Shown piece by piece: positions 1 through 11,493 of a stretch of 64,000 bases of DNA (its first letter is position 1; each line of letters starts with the position of its first letter). Location: assembly GCA_013180625.2 (NCBI GenBank), contig SNVD02014843.1, forward strand, positions 1 to 64,000. Reading direction: 5' to 3'. The stretch comes from Boswellia sacra. Its lineage: Eukaryota; Streptophyta; Magnoliopsida; Sapindales; Burseraceae. A program made the translations under genes and the position numbers. The notes under the pieces are model-generated. The model ran no database searches and was not told where the DNA came from. It saw only the letters and a list, made by a program, of their open reading frames with translations.

Positions 1-21
1 CTCTATGAGGGTCTCTTACCA

Positions 22-1500
22 ATGGAAAGGAGTATCATTGATGCTGCTAGTGGTGGAGCACTAGTTAATAAAACACCGAACGTTGCACGACGTTTGATTA
101 GTGACATGGCAGCGAACTCCCAACAATTCAGCAATCAATTTGAGCCACAACTACCAAAAAGAGTAAATGAGGTAAGTACTTCAGATATTGAACATCAACT
201 TTGTGAACTTACATCTCTTGTAAAAAAAATGGCTGTAGGACATATGCAGCAATCTTATGCATGTGGAGTATGTTCTGCCATGGACCATCCAACCGACATG
301 TGTCCAACTTTGCAAGAAGGAGATACAGAACAAGCCAATGCCATGGGTGGATTTCCAGGACAACCAAGGCAAAGGTATGACCCTTTCTCCCATACTTACA
401 ATGCTGGATGGAGAGATCACCCTAATTTAAGATATGGGAATCATCAACCAATTGCCCCAAATGCCATACCTAATCGACCACCAGGTTTCAATCAACCAAG
501 GGTGCAGCAACCATTTCAAGCACAACCACAACCAGCACCACAACCAGCTCCACAAACTTCAGGTATGTCTCTCCAGGATATTGTTAAAGCACTTGCCACT
601 AACACAAAGCAATTTCAGCAGGAAACTAGGGCAAGTATCCAAAACCTGGAAAATCAAATGGGACAATTGGCCACTAACATGAGCAAAATTGAGAGTCAAA
701 GCTCAGGAAAATTACCTTCTCAGCCGGTGATCAATCCAAGAGAGAATGCTAGTGCTGTAACTTTGAGAAGTGGGAAACAATTAGATATTCCACCAAAGAA
801 AGCACAAATTGATGAAGGGGATGATACCACTTCTACCATGAACAAAACATCCACTTCTAAGGTAAATCCTAAAATTTCCATTCATTCATATGTTACCCCT
901 CCACCATTTCCTAGCAGATTTGCAAAATCAAGGAAGGAGGAACAAGAACAAGAAATCCTGAAAACTTTTCGCAAGATCGAGGTAAACATACCACTTCTGG
1001 ATGCTATCAAGCAAGTGCCTCGTTATGCAAAATTTCTCAAAGAGTTATGCACCAACAAGAGGAAGTTGAAAGGAAATGAGAAGGTACGTGTGGGGGAAAA
1101 TGTTTCAGCTGTATTGCAAAGAAAAATTCCTCCGAAATGCAAAGATACAGGTACGTTCACCATTCCATGCACTATTGGTAATACCAAGTTTGAAAGAGCT
1201 ATGTTAGATTTAGGAGCATCTATTAATGTCATGCCATATTCTATTTATGCTTCTTTGAATCTTGGACCCCTTTCGGAAACTGGTATTGTAATTCAACTTG
1301 CTGATCGTTCTAATGCATATCCCAAGGGAGCTGTAGAAGATGTGCTGTGCAGGTGAACCAATTGTATGTTCCAGCCAGACTTTATGTTCTTGAAATGGAG
1401 ATGAGACATCTCCCCAATCCAACACGATCTTTTGGGTGAGACCATTCGAAAACGCCCGAACTTTAAGATGATGTTCATGATGGCACTCTTACCATGGAAT
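22..1500 (+). pseudogene. gag-pro: gag C-terminal region and aspartic protease, element 1 (frameshifted)
   Basis: The frame is open for 444 codons (22-1356). It contains a Gln/Pro-rich linker (about residues 155-185), a coiled-coil-like stretch near residues 195-225, a charged segment, and a retropepsin-like domain from about residue 370. The protease active site reads LDLGAS, as in many plant Ty3/gypsy proteases, instead of the usual DTG/DSG. The reading is lost near 1345, where one base is missing compared with element 2 (GTGCTGTGC versus GTGCTTGTGC). Recognisable protease sequence continues in another frame to about 1430. The capsid/nucleocapsid products would package element RNA. Identity is confident and loss of function is clear. 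Confidence 0.85.
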
Positions 1501-3583
1501 TTGATGGCGAGGTGATTCGTTTCAATATTTTTGAGGCAATGAGGTACCCTAGTGATTGCATTCTGTTTTTGCAGTGGATGTTATCGATTCTTTGGCACAA
1601 CAACTTTTTGAGTTAACTCGCAAGGTGCATTGGAAGTAGCCATTAGTGAGCACATAGGGGCAGAAAAATCCAGAGAATCGAGGAAGTTGATACAAGTGTC
1701 TAAAGAAGTTGAGGAAGCTGTGGCAAGCTTGGATGAGACTATAGCTATCACCACAAATAGGTATGATGTTTCGTACATTGAATTGCCTTTATCTAATGAG
1801 AAACTTCTTCCTTCTGTGATGAAAAGCCAATACCTTGGAGCTTAAAAGCCTCTTCCAGATCATTTGAAAACATGTATTCTGGGTGAAGAAGGATAATTGC
1901 CAGTCATAATAGCCAAGGGCTTACACCATTGCAAGAAGAGAAACTCATCGAGTGCTTCGAGATCACAAAACAGCCATTGGGTGGAACAATTGCTGACATC
2001 AAAGGTATTAGCCCAACCATATGCATGCACCGTATCTTATTAGAAGAAGGATCCAAGCCCACTCGAGAAGCACAGCGGAGGTTGAATCCTCCAATGATGG
2101 ACGTTGTCAAGAAAGAAATCCTGAAATTGTTAGATGTGGGTGTGATTTATCCAATTTCGGACAGCAAGTGGGTGAGTCAAGTCCAAGTTGTTCCGAAGAA
2201 ATCTGGTGTTACGGTGGTTAAGAATGACAATAATGAGCTAGTTCCCACTCGTATCCAAACCGGCTAGCGAGTTTGTGTTGATTATCGAAAGCTCAATTCA
2301 GCAACTCGCAAGGATCACTTTCCTTTGCCATTCATTGATCAAATGCTGGAGAGATTAGCAGGTCATTCTCATTATTGTTTTCTTGATGGCTATTCAGGAT
2401 ATAATCAGATTGTCATTGACCCCGAGGATCAAGAGAAAACTACATTCACATGCCCATTCGGTACATTTGCCTATCGACGCATGCCATTCGGTCTTTGCAA
2501 TGCCCCTGCCACTTTCCAAAGTTGTATGGTAAGTATTTTCTCTGATTATGTTGAGAACATTATTGAGGTATTTATGGATGACTTTAGTGTTTTTGGTGAT
2601 TCTTTTGATAAATGCCTTGACAACCTAACCCTTATACTTCAAAGATGTATAGAAACTAACCTTGTTCTGAATTGGGAGAAATGTCATTTTATGGTAGATC
2701 AGGGTATAGTTTTGGGACATGTTATTTTTGCTAAGGGTATAGAGGTGGATAAATCCAAGATAGATCTTATATGTTCCTTACCACCTCCCACATGTGTGCG
2801 GGATATTCATTCGTTTCTGGTCATGCAGGTTTTTATCGTAGATTCATCAAAGATTTCTCGAAGATAGCATTGCCCCTATGCAGATTATTACAGAATGATG
2901 TGGCCTTTGACTTTGATGAGAAATGCAAAGAGGCATTTGAGAAACTGAAGGAACTCTTGACTTCGGCTCCAGTAATCCAATCTCCGAATTGGAATCATCC
3001 ATTCGAGATCATGTGCGATGCAAGTGACTACGCTGTGGGTGCCGTTTTGGGTCAACGAATTGGCAGAATTTCACATGCCATTTACTATGCATCTCGAACT
3101 TTAAATGATGCTCAGTTTAATTATTCTACAACTGAGAAAGAGTTCCTGGCGGTTATTTTTGCTTTAGAAAAATTTCGTTCGTATTTGATTGGTACTAAAG
3201 TAACCGTTTATTCTGATCATGCAGCTTTGAGGTACTTGCTCACAAAGAAAGATACAAAACCAAGGCTTATCAGGTGGATACTCCTTTTACACAAATTTGA
3301 CTTGGAGATCAAAGATAAGAAGGGAAGTGAAAACTTAGTTGCAGACCATCTCAGTCGCATTGTCCATGACGAGGATGTACTGCCATTACAAGAAAGTTTT
3401 CTGGATAAACAATTACTGTCTCTACATGTAGCAGCCCCTTGGTATGCAGATATTGTTAATTACTTAGTTACCAAGAAGCTACCACATGACTTGACTCGAG
3501 CTCAAAGAGACAAGATCAAAAACATTGCCAAATATACATATGGGATGATCCATACTTATGGAAGCATTGTTCTGATCAAGTGA
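1501..3583 (+). pseudogene. pol: pol: linker, reverse transcriptase and RNase H, element 1 (broken)
   Basis: A linker (1630-1845) precedes RT. The RT N-terminal part (1929-2267) ends at a TAG where the family has Trp (QTGW becomes QTG-stop). RT resumes at 2325-2867 with the palm motif FMDD in VFMDDFSVFG and the upstream motif FGLCNAPATFQ. Near 2815-2870 a frame change moves the reading to 2771-3583, which gives the RT thumb ([12 protein letters not shown]) and RNase H ([14 protein letters not shown], then [11 protein letters not shown]). The enzymes would copy element RNA into DNA in the particle. At least one nonsense change and one frameshift show that this copy is inactive. Confidence 0.88.
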
Positions 3584-4640
3584 TAAGAAGGTGTGTTTCT
3601 GAATCTGAATTTAATTCAATTTGACCTTCTGTCATTCTTATGCATGTGGCGGTCACTTTGGACCAAAAAGAACAGCCCTGAAAGTTCTTGATTGTGGATT
3701 CTACTGGCCATCATTATTCAAAGATGCATATTTATTTTGCAAAGCTTGTGACCGTTGTCAAAGGACAGGTAATTTAAGTGCAAAAAATCAAATGCCACAA
3801 ACACCTATACTTGTTGTTGAGATTTTTGATGTGTGGGGTATTGATTTCATGGGTCCTTTTCCTTCATCTTTTGGTAATGTTTACATTATACTTGCTGTGG
3901 ATTATGTTTCTAAATGGGTGGAAGCAAGAGCTACGAGAACTAATGATTCTAAAGTTGTTGTAGATTTTGTGAAATCTAACATTTTTACGAGATTTGGAAC
4001 ACCAAGAGCCATGATTAGTGACAGAGGGACACACTTCTGCAACAAAATCATTTGAAGCCTTGCTCAAGAAATACAATATCACTCACAAGGTGTCTACTGC
4101 ATATCATCCACAAACTAGTGGTCAAGTTGAAGTTTCAAATCGGGGAAGTCAAGTCCATTCTGAGAAGACAGGAATCCGAGACGAAAAGATTGGAGGCCTA
4201 GATTGAATTGATGCACTTGGGCCTACAGAAAACATGCTACAAGACACCTATTGGGATTGTCTCCGTATAGGTTCAGTCTATTGGTAAGCCAGTCACCTTT
4301 CCAGTAGAGCCACTCGAACACAAAGCATGGTGGGCAGTAAAGATTTGTAACATGGAGATGGATGCTGCTGGTGAACAAAGGAAGCTTCAATTGCAAGAAT
4401 TGGAAGAACTTAGAAATGATGCCTATGAGAATTCCAGAATTAACAAGGAGAGAACTAAGGCATTTCATGATAAAATGATCTCCAGGAAGAATTTTGAAGT
4501 GGGACAGAAAGTCCTTTTATTTCATTCTCGCCTCAAGTTATTTCCAGGTAAATTACGATCTCGATGGGTTGGACCTTTTGTTATTACTAATGTTTTCCCC
4601 ATGGTGCAGTGGAAATCAAGAGCTTAAAAACGGATAAAGT
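3584..4640 (+). pseudogene. pol: pol: integrase, element 1 (broken)
   Basis: The zinc-binding part is visible at 3621-3780, with a CxxC pair in [11 protein letters not shown]. The catalytic core follows: the first Asp is in [11 protein letters not shown] and the second in [10 protein letters not shown] (about 4010-4045). The frame then changes near 4045, and the core continues in 4018-4206 with the family motif [19 protein letters not shown]-terminal portion (4352-4627) contains the conserved GPFVIT block. The protein would insert element cDNA into the genome. Three frames are needed to read it, so it is a pseudogene. No chromodomain is seen, which fits an Athila/Tat-type lineage better than a chromovirus. 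Confidence 0.85.
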
Positions 4641-5179
4641 ATTCAAGGTGAATGGGCACAGGTTGAAGCCTTACTATGAGAATTCAGTGATGCAGGACAT
4701 CGATGAGGTACCTCTCTACGAGCCAACTTATCGTGATGGGTGAGGATAGATAACGTCAGGCTGAGGACGTTAAACCAAGCGCTTATTGGGAGGCAACCCA
4801 ATGTTTTTGAAATATAAATAAAAAGAGACAAAGAAAAGAAGGTAGTATTGATCAATTTTTGTGTTTCGAGGAGATTCCACTCATGGGCTATTATAATTGA
4901 TCAGGTTTTATCTCTCTTTGCCATTTGTCTTATTTGCTTTGTTGTTTGTTTTTGACTTTCATTTGATCTTGTGTTTTTATTTCTTTTATGTGTCTCTATT
5001 TTCTTTTCTTTTCTTGTGTTTAATTTGATTATTCCGTGCTTCGAGTTCAATTGTGCAACAGCTTGAGGAAACATTCAAACGGGAGTTGAAGCCATTGTCC
5101 GAAGGTTTGAAACGTGCATATCTGGGAGAAGAACAACTCAATCGCATTATCGGTAATATCTCTCCTTTTCTTCTCTTCA
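4641..5179 (+). other. Non-coding spacer after pol, element 1
   Basis: This stretch holds the last pol codons, then a conserved block around 4755-4805 (GACGTTAAACC, AAGCGC and GGGAGGCAACCC) that I know from the region after pol in Athila-like elements, and then T-rich sequence. At 5058-5150 a short stretch reads like the pol linker between protease and RT (GLKRAYLGEEQ). Element 2 has the same arrangement (15160-15600), so it predates their divergence. A CAG ahead of CTTGAG at about 5060 follows a T-rich tract and looks like a splice acceptor. That would fit spliced cargo, but it is only a suggestion. Confidence 0.5.
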
Positions 5180-5760
5180 ATGGATGCTGATATCTTTCTA
5201 TCGAACCTTTGTAAATATTTCCCTTCACTTCCTCAAAATGCTGTGTTTAAATTTATAAAGTACGGATGACTAGACTTTGGGCATTGATGCTCCTAAATGT
5301 GCTTGCGGATATCCGATGGCTAATCAAAGCCAAGGTAAGATTGTCCGGTGAGCCGGACATTAATCTCGCAGAATACATGCCTGGTCTAGGAAAAAGCTAC
5401 TACGCCAAGAGGCGAAGAGCGAAAAGGTTACAAGTATGTTATAATGTGCTAGATGGAATTGTAACCAAACTTGTCGTTCATTAGGTTTTGCGTCCAGGAA
5501 TAGAGAAGATAAACTTTCATTTATTAAGAATGGTTTGAGTAATGAGTCGCGGGATAATGTTTTGTTAACTCTCGAGTCACATTCTTGTGGACTTGTTCAG
5601 CGTGAATTGCTTAATCTATGGACACAATTCCGTTATGAATTGCAGTGTTATAGTCTAGGGAATCTGACTAAAAACGACCCTGTTTGCCAGTTTATAAGGA
5701 AACTGGATGGGAAGCAAATCCCCGACTCATAGAAGGCGTTTCAGCCGTTACTGGACGTAA
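5180..5760 (+). pseudogene. Unrecognised cargo reading frame, copy 1 (frameshifted)
   Basis: I do not recognise this protein. It starts with ATG at 5180 (MDADIFLSNL) and would cover about 180-190 codons in three frame segments: 5180-5260, 5266-5484 and about 5480-5732. Visible features are a basic patch (KRRRAK), LSGEPDINLAEYMPGL, and a Leu-rich part with RELLNLWTQFR and GNLTKNDPVCQF. The paralogue in element 2 is open for its first 101 codons, so the sequence was probably once coding. It does not resemble gag, pol or env, and it sits between the pol spacer and the hairpin repeats. It is probably captured host sequence or an element-specific accessory gene. Both copies share the break near 5484. 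Confidence 0.5.
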
Positions 5761-5962
5761 AACCAGAGGAAGATGTGAGCCACAATCACAACTACTTGTC
5801 TATTTGAATGTGTGTTGTTGTTGTCGAATTTTATTTCTTTCTTGTTTCGTTTGATCTGATTATCAATGTTGTTTTTGGTGTTGTTGTTGTTTGTTGATTT
5901 TGTTTGTTTTAATTTCAAGTTTTCTTTTTGACAAACCATATGACTACCCTAGGGCATAAGTA

Positions 5963-6165
5963 CACGTGGGAGACAAGTGTGGAGGTTTTGTCAACCTCCA
6001 CCGAAAGTGTATCTCTATTTTTTATGCTTCACGTGGGAGACAAGTGTGGGGGTTTTGTCAAACCCCGCCGAAAGTGTATCTTCGTTTCCATACTTCACGT
6101 GGGAGACAAGTGTGTAGGTTTTGTCAAACCTCGCCGAAAGCATATCTCATTTTTTCAAATCTTGG
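5963..6165 (+). repeat. Three tandem ~67-bp hairpin repeats, copy 1
   Basis: Three direct units start at 5963, 6030 and 6096, each opening with CACGTGGGAGACAAGTGTG and closing with CGAAAGTGTATCTC or a close variant. Unit 1 contains a perfect 9-bp stem, GTGGAGGTT with AACCTCCAC, around a TTGTC loop. Unit 2 keeps the stem with GGGG in place of GAGG and CCCC on the other side. Unit 3 has a shorter AGGTTT/AAACCT stem. A degenerate fourth piece lies near 6180-6215. Element 2 has the same array. Confidence 0.8.
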
Positions 6166-6345
6166 GGCGATAAATCTGCATCGAGCAACCCCCACCGAAA
6201 GTATGTCCCCAGGTGTCAAAATTTGAGAGTTTTATGGGTGTATATATACATTCTGCATATTTTCATATGTCATTCCATAACCTGTCTTGCAATTGAAAAG
6301 CATAATATCTAACGTGTCTTACACAAGATTAGAGCACTTGAAGAA

Positions 6346-6994
6346 ATGGAGAAAACACCAATCGGCGATTCCGCAATATATGCGTATTTTGCGGATCGCA
6401 ATTTGGTAAAGATGGAGAGTTTACCATAGCAGCTCTTGATCTTGGTAGGACACTAGCTGCGAGGGGGTATTAATTTGATTTATGGAGGGGGTAGTCTTGG
6501 GTTAATGGGGTGTGTGTCGACAGCTGCATCCTTGGGAGGAAGTAAAGTTCTCGGCATATCCCTAAACCATTAGCTGTGCGAGATATCGTAGGCAACACAA
6601 TTGGGGAAGAGTTACAAGTCTCTAGCATGCATGAGCGTATTGCACATATGGTTGTTAAGTCCGATGCATTTATAGCTTGCCTGGTGGTTATGGTACATTA
6701 GAGGAGATATTTCAAATCACCTCTTGGGCACAGCTAAACATCCATCGGAAACCCATTGGTTTGTTATATGTTAAGAATTTTTTTGATGGTTTGTTGTCCT
6801 TTCTTTATCAAGCTGTAGAAAAAAATTTCATCTCGCCGTCAGCAAGGCAAATGTTGGTTACAGCTTCAAATGCAGGAGAGTTAATTGACAAACTACAAGA
6901 ATTCGTCTATTCACCTGATCCAACAATGGCTAGCATAAATTGGTTTGGAGAAGGCAACAAAAGGCGTCAACTGGATTTAACCCTCCATCTGTAA
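6346..6994 (+). pseudogene. LOG: LOG-like cytokinin-activating phosphoribohydrolase, retrotransposon-borne copy 1
   Basis: LOG enzymes release active cytokinin bases from cytokinin riboside 5'-monophosphates in the cytosol. This copy runs from ATG 6346 to TAA 6992-6994 with no introns, whereas plant LOG genes are normally multi-exon. At least four single-base indels relative to the element-2 copy break the frame: after codon 5, near 6465, near 6560 and near 6677. The last 105 codons are open (from about 6677) and contain PGGYGTLEE, ITSWAQL and the C-terminal tail through LDLTLHL. It lies on the element's sense strand, downstream of the hairpin repeats. Family identity is secure from the motif, and the copy is a pseudogene. 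Confidence 0.88.
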
Positions 6995-8245
6995 TCTCTA
7001 TTTGCTGGTTTGCTTCGTTTTTGTTTGCTTTCTTTTTAGTGTGTTTATTTGAGATTTTTCATGTCGTTTCTTTTGAGCTTTTTCAGGTTATTTCTTTCGT
7101 CCCAGGTAATATTTTCTAATCTCGGTTTTTAGAGTGGTGGCTTAAAAAAGTTCAAGTTCTCTTGAAACGCATTCTGGATTTCTTTAATCCATAATGGCTG
7201 AATAAGGAGGCTAACTTCTAAACTTTTTAGACCCATTCTAACTGACTTGTTTGTGTTTGCTGATTTGTTGGACTTTATTATTTTCTGAGTAAGTTTAGTT
7301 TTATGTAATTTCGAGTTGTTGTGTGTTTTTGTCTTTATCAGTTTCGATTAAAAAAAAAAAACATTGTGGAAAAACCTGAGAATGGCAGAATATGGGGTTT
7401 TCTTAACTCTTGAAACGCATTCTCTCTCAATAAATCTGTAGTTTGTTTATTCATGTTGTTTGAAGTGTCTTGTTTCTTGTTTTGTTCTTTCATAATAAAG
7501 GTATATAGGCTGGAAACCTTAAGTCTGCGGGCTACTGGTCCTAAGGATTGTTGAAATATACAATCTTGACTCAGGTGTAACAACGCCACGTACCTCTTTT
7601 CTTGCATTTTGTGGTCGATGATAAGATAATGATTGAATTAAGAATAACTCTTGGAAAATGATAAATGATGCATGGATCTGTGTGCTTGAAATGTTTATTG
7701 GTTTTCGCTTTGCTTTTGATTCCTTGCGCAACATTGAGCACTGAGCTATTATCACTGAGTTATTTGTTCACTTAGAGAAAGTTTATGTAATTTAAATGTT
7801 TCTTCAGATTTCAATGAATTCTAGAACTTGTTTGATGGTCACTCAAGGCGAAATCCTAGACTGTGCAACATTGGGGAAATGATTTAGGCCATCTTTGGAC
7901 CGTTTGAGCCTTAATAGCCAACCTTGACTGAAATTGATCCCTAGTTACCCCTTTGAGCCTCTGTAAGCCTTTTTCTTTGTTAACTCACTAAAAGATTTCC
8001 TAACCTCAAATGAATTTGTTCCAAACAGTTTATCCCTTACCTATGAGCATGTAGATCATTCACAATTAAATTCTGAGCTATCACATCAAAATATGTAAGT
8101 TTTACACTCTCGAAAAAGACATTAGTGGGCATGAAACGTGTAGCACTTTGTGACAATTCACGAAGGTAGTCTCCACATGTCGAGCCACTTTGAAAGCTCG
8201 TACTATCAAAGGTAAAACGCCTAGGTAGTTAAGAGGTTGGGGGCA
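6995..8245 (+). other. Untranslated 3' internal region, element 1
   Basis: No credible gene is present; the short frames here are not conserved in any recognisable way. Sequence to about 8085 is collinear with element 2 (17444-18538). After 8085 it departs completely from element 2 until the LTR. The last 160 bases (8086-8245) have no counterpart there, and the tract just before the LTR is GGTTGGGGGCA, not the GTGTGGGGGAATT of element 2. The junction suggests recombination with a different family member. Confidence 0.6.
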
Positions 8246-9670
8246 TGATAAGTGTCTATTTATGTATTATTTTCATATCAATTCGTCCATGTTTCTTTGC
8301 TATATTCCTTGGTATTTTTATGTTTTTGTGTGGTTTTGATGTTTGTAGGAGTTTTGGAGCAACTTGCACAAAAATGGAGTAAAACCCTTCATTTTCACCT
8401 CTGCTAGTCAACCATCTTCTCGGATTTAATTGTATTGATATACAATGAACCCGATGACATATCATATACCGTTGAAAAGCTCTCGAAGTCTACTTTTTGG
8501 AGAAATTTACGGTTTATGAATCCATTCAGTGTACCGAAAGTTGTAATCAAAACAGTGTGAGAAGTGTAGAAATGTAATTCCACACATCACTGTAGCATGT
8601 ATAATACGGGACACTGTAGCACGTTACTGTAGCAGAGTATTTAAACACATTTTAGGGTTTTATTTTCATAACTTGAAGAGGGGAAAACGTGGGAGGAGGC
8701 TGCATTTCTGGATTTCTCTCATCCCTTGGAGTTCTTGAAGGAGAAAGAAGATTTTGAAAGAGGAGGAACTACAATTCCAAGAAGATTCATCTACAAAGAA
8801 GATTTTCAAAGAATTTGCTAAGTTCTTTCTTTCCTTTTCAATTCTGGAATTTCTCTGTATTGTATTTGTTATTCTGATTGAATATGTGTAACTAAATCTG
8901 AATTGGTTGAGGGTGATTTCAAAGCCCTTGATATGGATTTTGTGAGTTGATTGTGTAAGAAATTGTTATCCAATTCTCTAATTGAAGTTGCTTGTATTTT
9001 CCCATATCTAATGCTTATGATTGCTTACTGATTGTATTTGGAATGGCCAACTGAATATAATCTGTTGTTGTCTATTGCTAGATTAGAAATCTTGATCCGT
9101 AATTGTCATGAATTTCCAATCATTAGTAGCAAAATTGTGATCAGAGATTGCAATTGGAAAATACAACCTAGGTTAAATAATCCGAACTTGTGTGATTATT
9201 GCTTAGATCAACCTATCTTTCTCATCGTAATGCTTCTATTGAATTAAACTTAGAGAGCTTGTTCTAGGTTGTTTAATGGATAGAGATTAAATAAAGAGCT
9301 TGTTTTATTTAACAACAAAGTAAGGAAAGATTGGGATAACAGAGCTTGTTGTTATCTACGGTTGATAACTTCAATGCTGTAATTGGATTACAATTCTATG
9401 TTAATTCACAAATTCATATCTTGTGGCAGAGAAAGAACCCTTAACCAAGTGTCTCTCATTGAATTTTCAATTCATTTAATATTGTGTTGTGTTATTCTTT
9501 ATTTGCCTTCGTATTCAGTTTAATTAATCATTCAACAAAACCCCCCATATTTAGTTTATTGTTGCTGAAAAATAACAAATTTAATTAGAATCAATCCTCG
9601 TGGGAACGATATCTCACTCATCACTTTATTACTTGTGCGACTAGTATACTTGCTAGTTTCGAACGCATCA
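8246..9670 (+). repeat. 3' LTR of element 1
   Basis: The repeat is 1425 bp, begins TGATAAGTGTC, ends CGAACGCATCA, and is homologous over its full length to 10080-11487 and 19432-20842. TG...CA ends are those expected of an LTR. The 5-base flank after it (GGGCA) has no partner in the window because the 5' LTR lies outside. Confidence 0.9.
8588..8646 (+). promoter_or_regulatory. Candidate LTR promoter core
   Basis: Three direct copies of ACTGTAGCA (8588, 8612 and 8625) stand just ahead of a TATTTAAA box (8639-8646). The same arrangement recurs in the other two LTRs near 10421-10475 and 19770-19830. A TATA-like box with upstream short repeats is what an LTR U3 promoter would look like; start-site use is not shown. 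Confidence 0.45.
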
Positions 9671-10079
9671 GGGCAACTTACTTCCAATGGGCTTTGAGAC
9701 TGTTACTTCGTCCATAGACTGAACAGAGATAGACTTATCAGGCACAGACTTCCGTATAGGAGTTTCCTTGTGATCACTGGCTTTCCTCTTTAAAGGTCCA
9801 AGAGTTGGAGGACTTCCACTCCGTTTCTTCTTGCAAAGACCAGGCCTATCATTCGCAAAGGGTTTAAGAGGCATCTTGGCTTCAAGTTGGGCAAACTACT
9901 TCTTGGTAGGGTGTAAAGAAAATAGACCTATGTGAAAATAAAGCTGATAAGAAAGCAAACATATGCTTAATCAAATGAGGTAAGATCAGAAAGTAATAAT
10001 CAAGGTTACCTCCCGGGGGTATTGGAGGTGACAAGTCAAGGCGGATTAGTTGCTCCCGATCAATGAGATTATTCACGTT
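9671..10079 (-). pseudogene. Possible host-gene fragment trapped between two LTRs
   Basis: This 409-bp interval between the element-1 LTR and the element-2 LTR does not resemble either element. Read on the minus strand it gives a first block ending SPPIPPGG followed by GTAACC, a good splice donor at about 10018. An intron-like T-rich stretch comes next, then a second block (about 9900-9673) encoding a Lys/Pro/Ser-rich stretch that includes MPLKPFANDRPGLCKKKRSG. I do not recognise the protein. The codon content and splice-like signals suggest two exons of a host gene cut on both sides by the insertions. It could instead be a piece of another element. Confidence 0.4.
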
Positions 10080-11487
10080 TGATAGGTGTCTATTTATGTA
10101 TCATTTTCATATCAATTCATCTATCTTTCTTTGTTATACCTTGGTATTTTTATGTTTTTGTGTGATTTTGATGTTTGTAGGAGTTTTGGAGGAACTTGCA
10201 CCAAAGTGAAGTAAAACCCTTCATTTTCACCTCTGCTAGTCAACCATCTTCTCGGATTTAATTGTATTGATATACAATGAACCCGATGACATATTATATA
10301 CCGCTGGAAAGCTCTCGAAGTCTATTTTCTGGAGAAATTTACGGTTTATAAATCCATTCAGTGTACCAAAAGTTGTAATCAAAACAGTGTGAGAAGTATA
10401 GAAATGTAATTTCATAAATCACTGTAGCATGTATAATACGGGATACTGTAGCAGGTTACTGTAACAGAGTATTTAAACACATTTTAGGGTTTTATTTTCA
10501 TAACTTGAAGAGGGGAGAACGTGGTGGAGGCTGCAGCTCTGGAATTCTTTCATCTCTTGGAGTTCTTGAAGGAGAAAGGAAGCTTGGAAAGAGGAAGAAC
10601 TACAATCCAAAGAGAATTACATCAAATTTGCTAAGTTTTTTCCCTTCCCTTTCATTTTCTGGAATGTCTCCATGTTGTATTGTATTTATCACGTTTTTGA
10701 ACATGTGTAACTGAATCTGAATTGGTTGAGGGTGATTTCAAAGCCCTTGATATGGTTTTTGTGAGTTGATTGTGTAAGAAATTGTGATCCAATTCTCTAA
10801 TTGAAGTTGCTTGTATTTTCCCATATCTAATGCTTATGATTGCTTACTGATTGTATTTGGAATGGGCAACTGAATATAATCTGTTGTTGTCTATTGCTAG
10901 ATTAGAAATCTTGATCCGTAATTGTCATGAATTTCCAATCATTAGTAGCTAAATTGTGATCAGATATTGCAATTGGAAAATACAACCTAGGTTAAATAAT
11001 CCGAACTTGTGTGATTATTGCTTAGATCAACCTATCTTTCTCATCGTAATGCTTCCATTGAATTAAACTTAGAGAGCTTGTTCTAGGTTGTTCAATGGAT
11101 AGAGATTAAATAAAGAGCCTGTTTTGTTTAACAACAAATTAAGGAAAGATTGGGATAACAGAGCTTGTTGTTATCTACGGTTGGTAATTTCAATGGTGTA
11201 ATTGGATGACAATTCTACAATTAATTCGCAAATCCATATCTTGTGGTAGAGAAGGATCCCTTAACCAGGTTTCTCTCATTGATTTTTCACTCCATTTTAC
11301 TTTGTGTTGTGTTATTGTGCATTACATTAATATTTCATTTAGTTAATCCATCAACAAAACCCCCCAATTTATTCTGTTGTTGCTTTTGAATAACAAATTC
11401 AATTAGAATCAATCCTCGTGGGAACGATATCTACTTATCACTTTATTACTTGTGCGACTAGTATACTTGCTAGTTTCGAACGCCTCA
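10080..11487 (+). repeat. 5' LTR of element 2
   Basis: The repeat is 1408 bp, begins TGATAGGTGTC and ends CGAACGCCTCA, where the terminal CA abuts AGT and the primer site. Base changes against its 3' partner are scattered throughout by eye, so the insertion is not recent or the pair has recombined. Confidence 0.9.
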
Positions 11488-11493
11488 AGTTTT

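Larger units (their letters stand above)
1..9670 (+). mobile_element. Ty3/gypsy (Athila-like) LTR retrotransposon, element 1, 5' end outside window
   Basis: This element runs from before base 1 to the end of its 3' LTR at 9670. In order it shows the gag C-terminal part and protease, RT, RNase H, integrase, a non-coding spacer, cargo (an unrecognised frame, tandem repeats and a LOG copy), a long untranslated stretch, and an LTR starting TGATAAGTG and ending GCATCA. The pol order PR-RT-RH-INT marks Ty3/gypsy. The gag and protease wording and the spacer motif around 4760-4800 resemble Athila-type elements as I know them. Every coding block has stops or frameshifts, so the element is dead. The 5' LTR and the gag N-terminus are not in the window. 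Confidence 0.88.

Noticed and set aside
5963..6165. Possible CRISPR-like array of three repeats
   Set aside because: The units are contiguous without spacers, there are no cas genes, and the DNA is plant.
5928..6312. Overlapping frames with Cys-rich repeats (DKCGGFV, GRQVCRFC)
   Set aside because: They are translations of the 67-bp hairpin repeats in several frames. The repeat explains the periodic Cys residues, and the frames shift between the two element copies.
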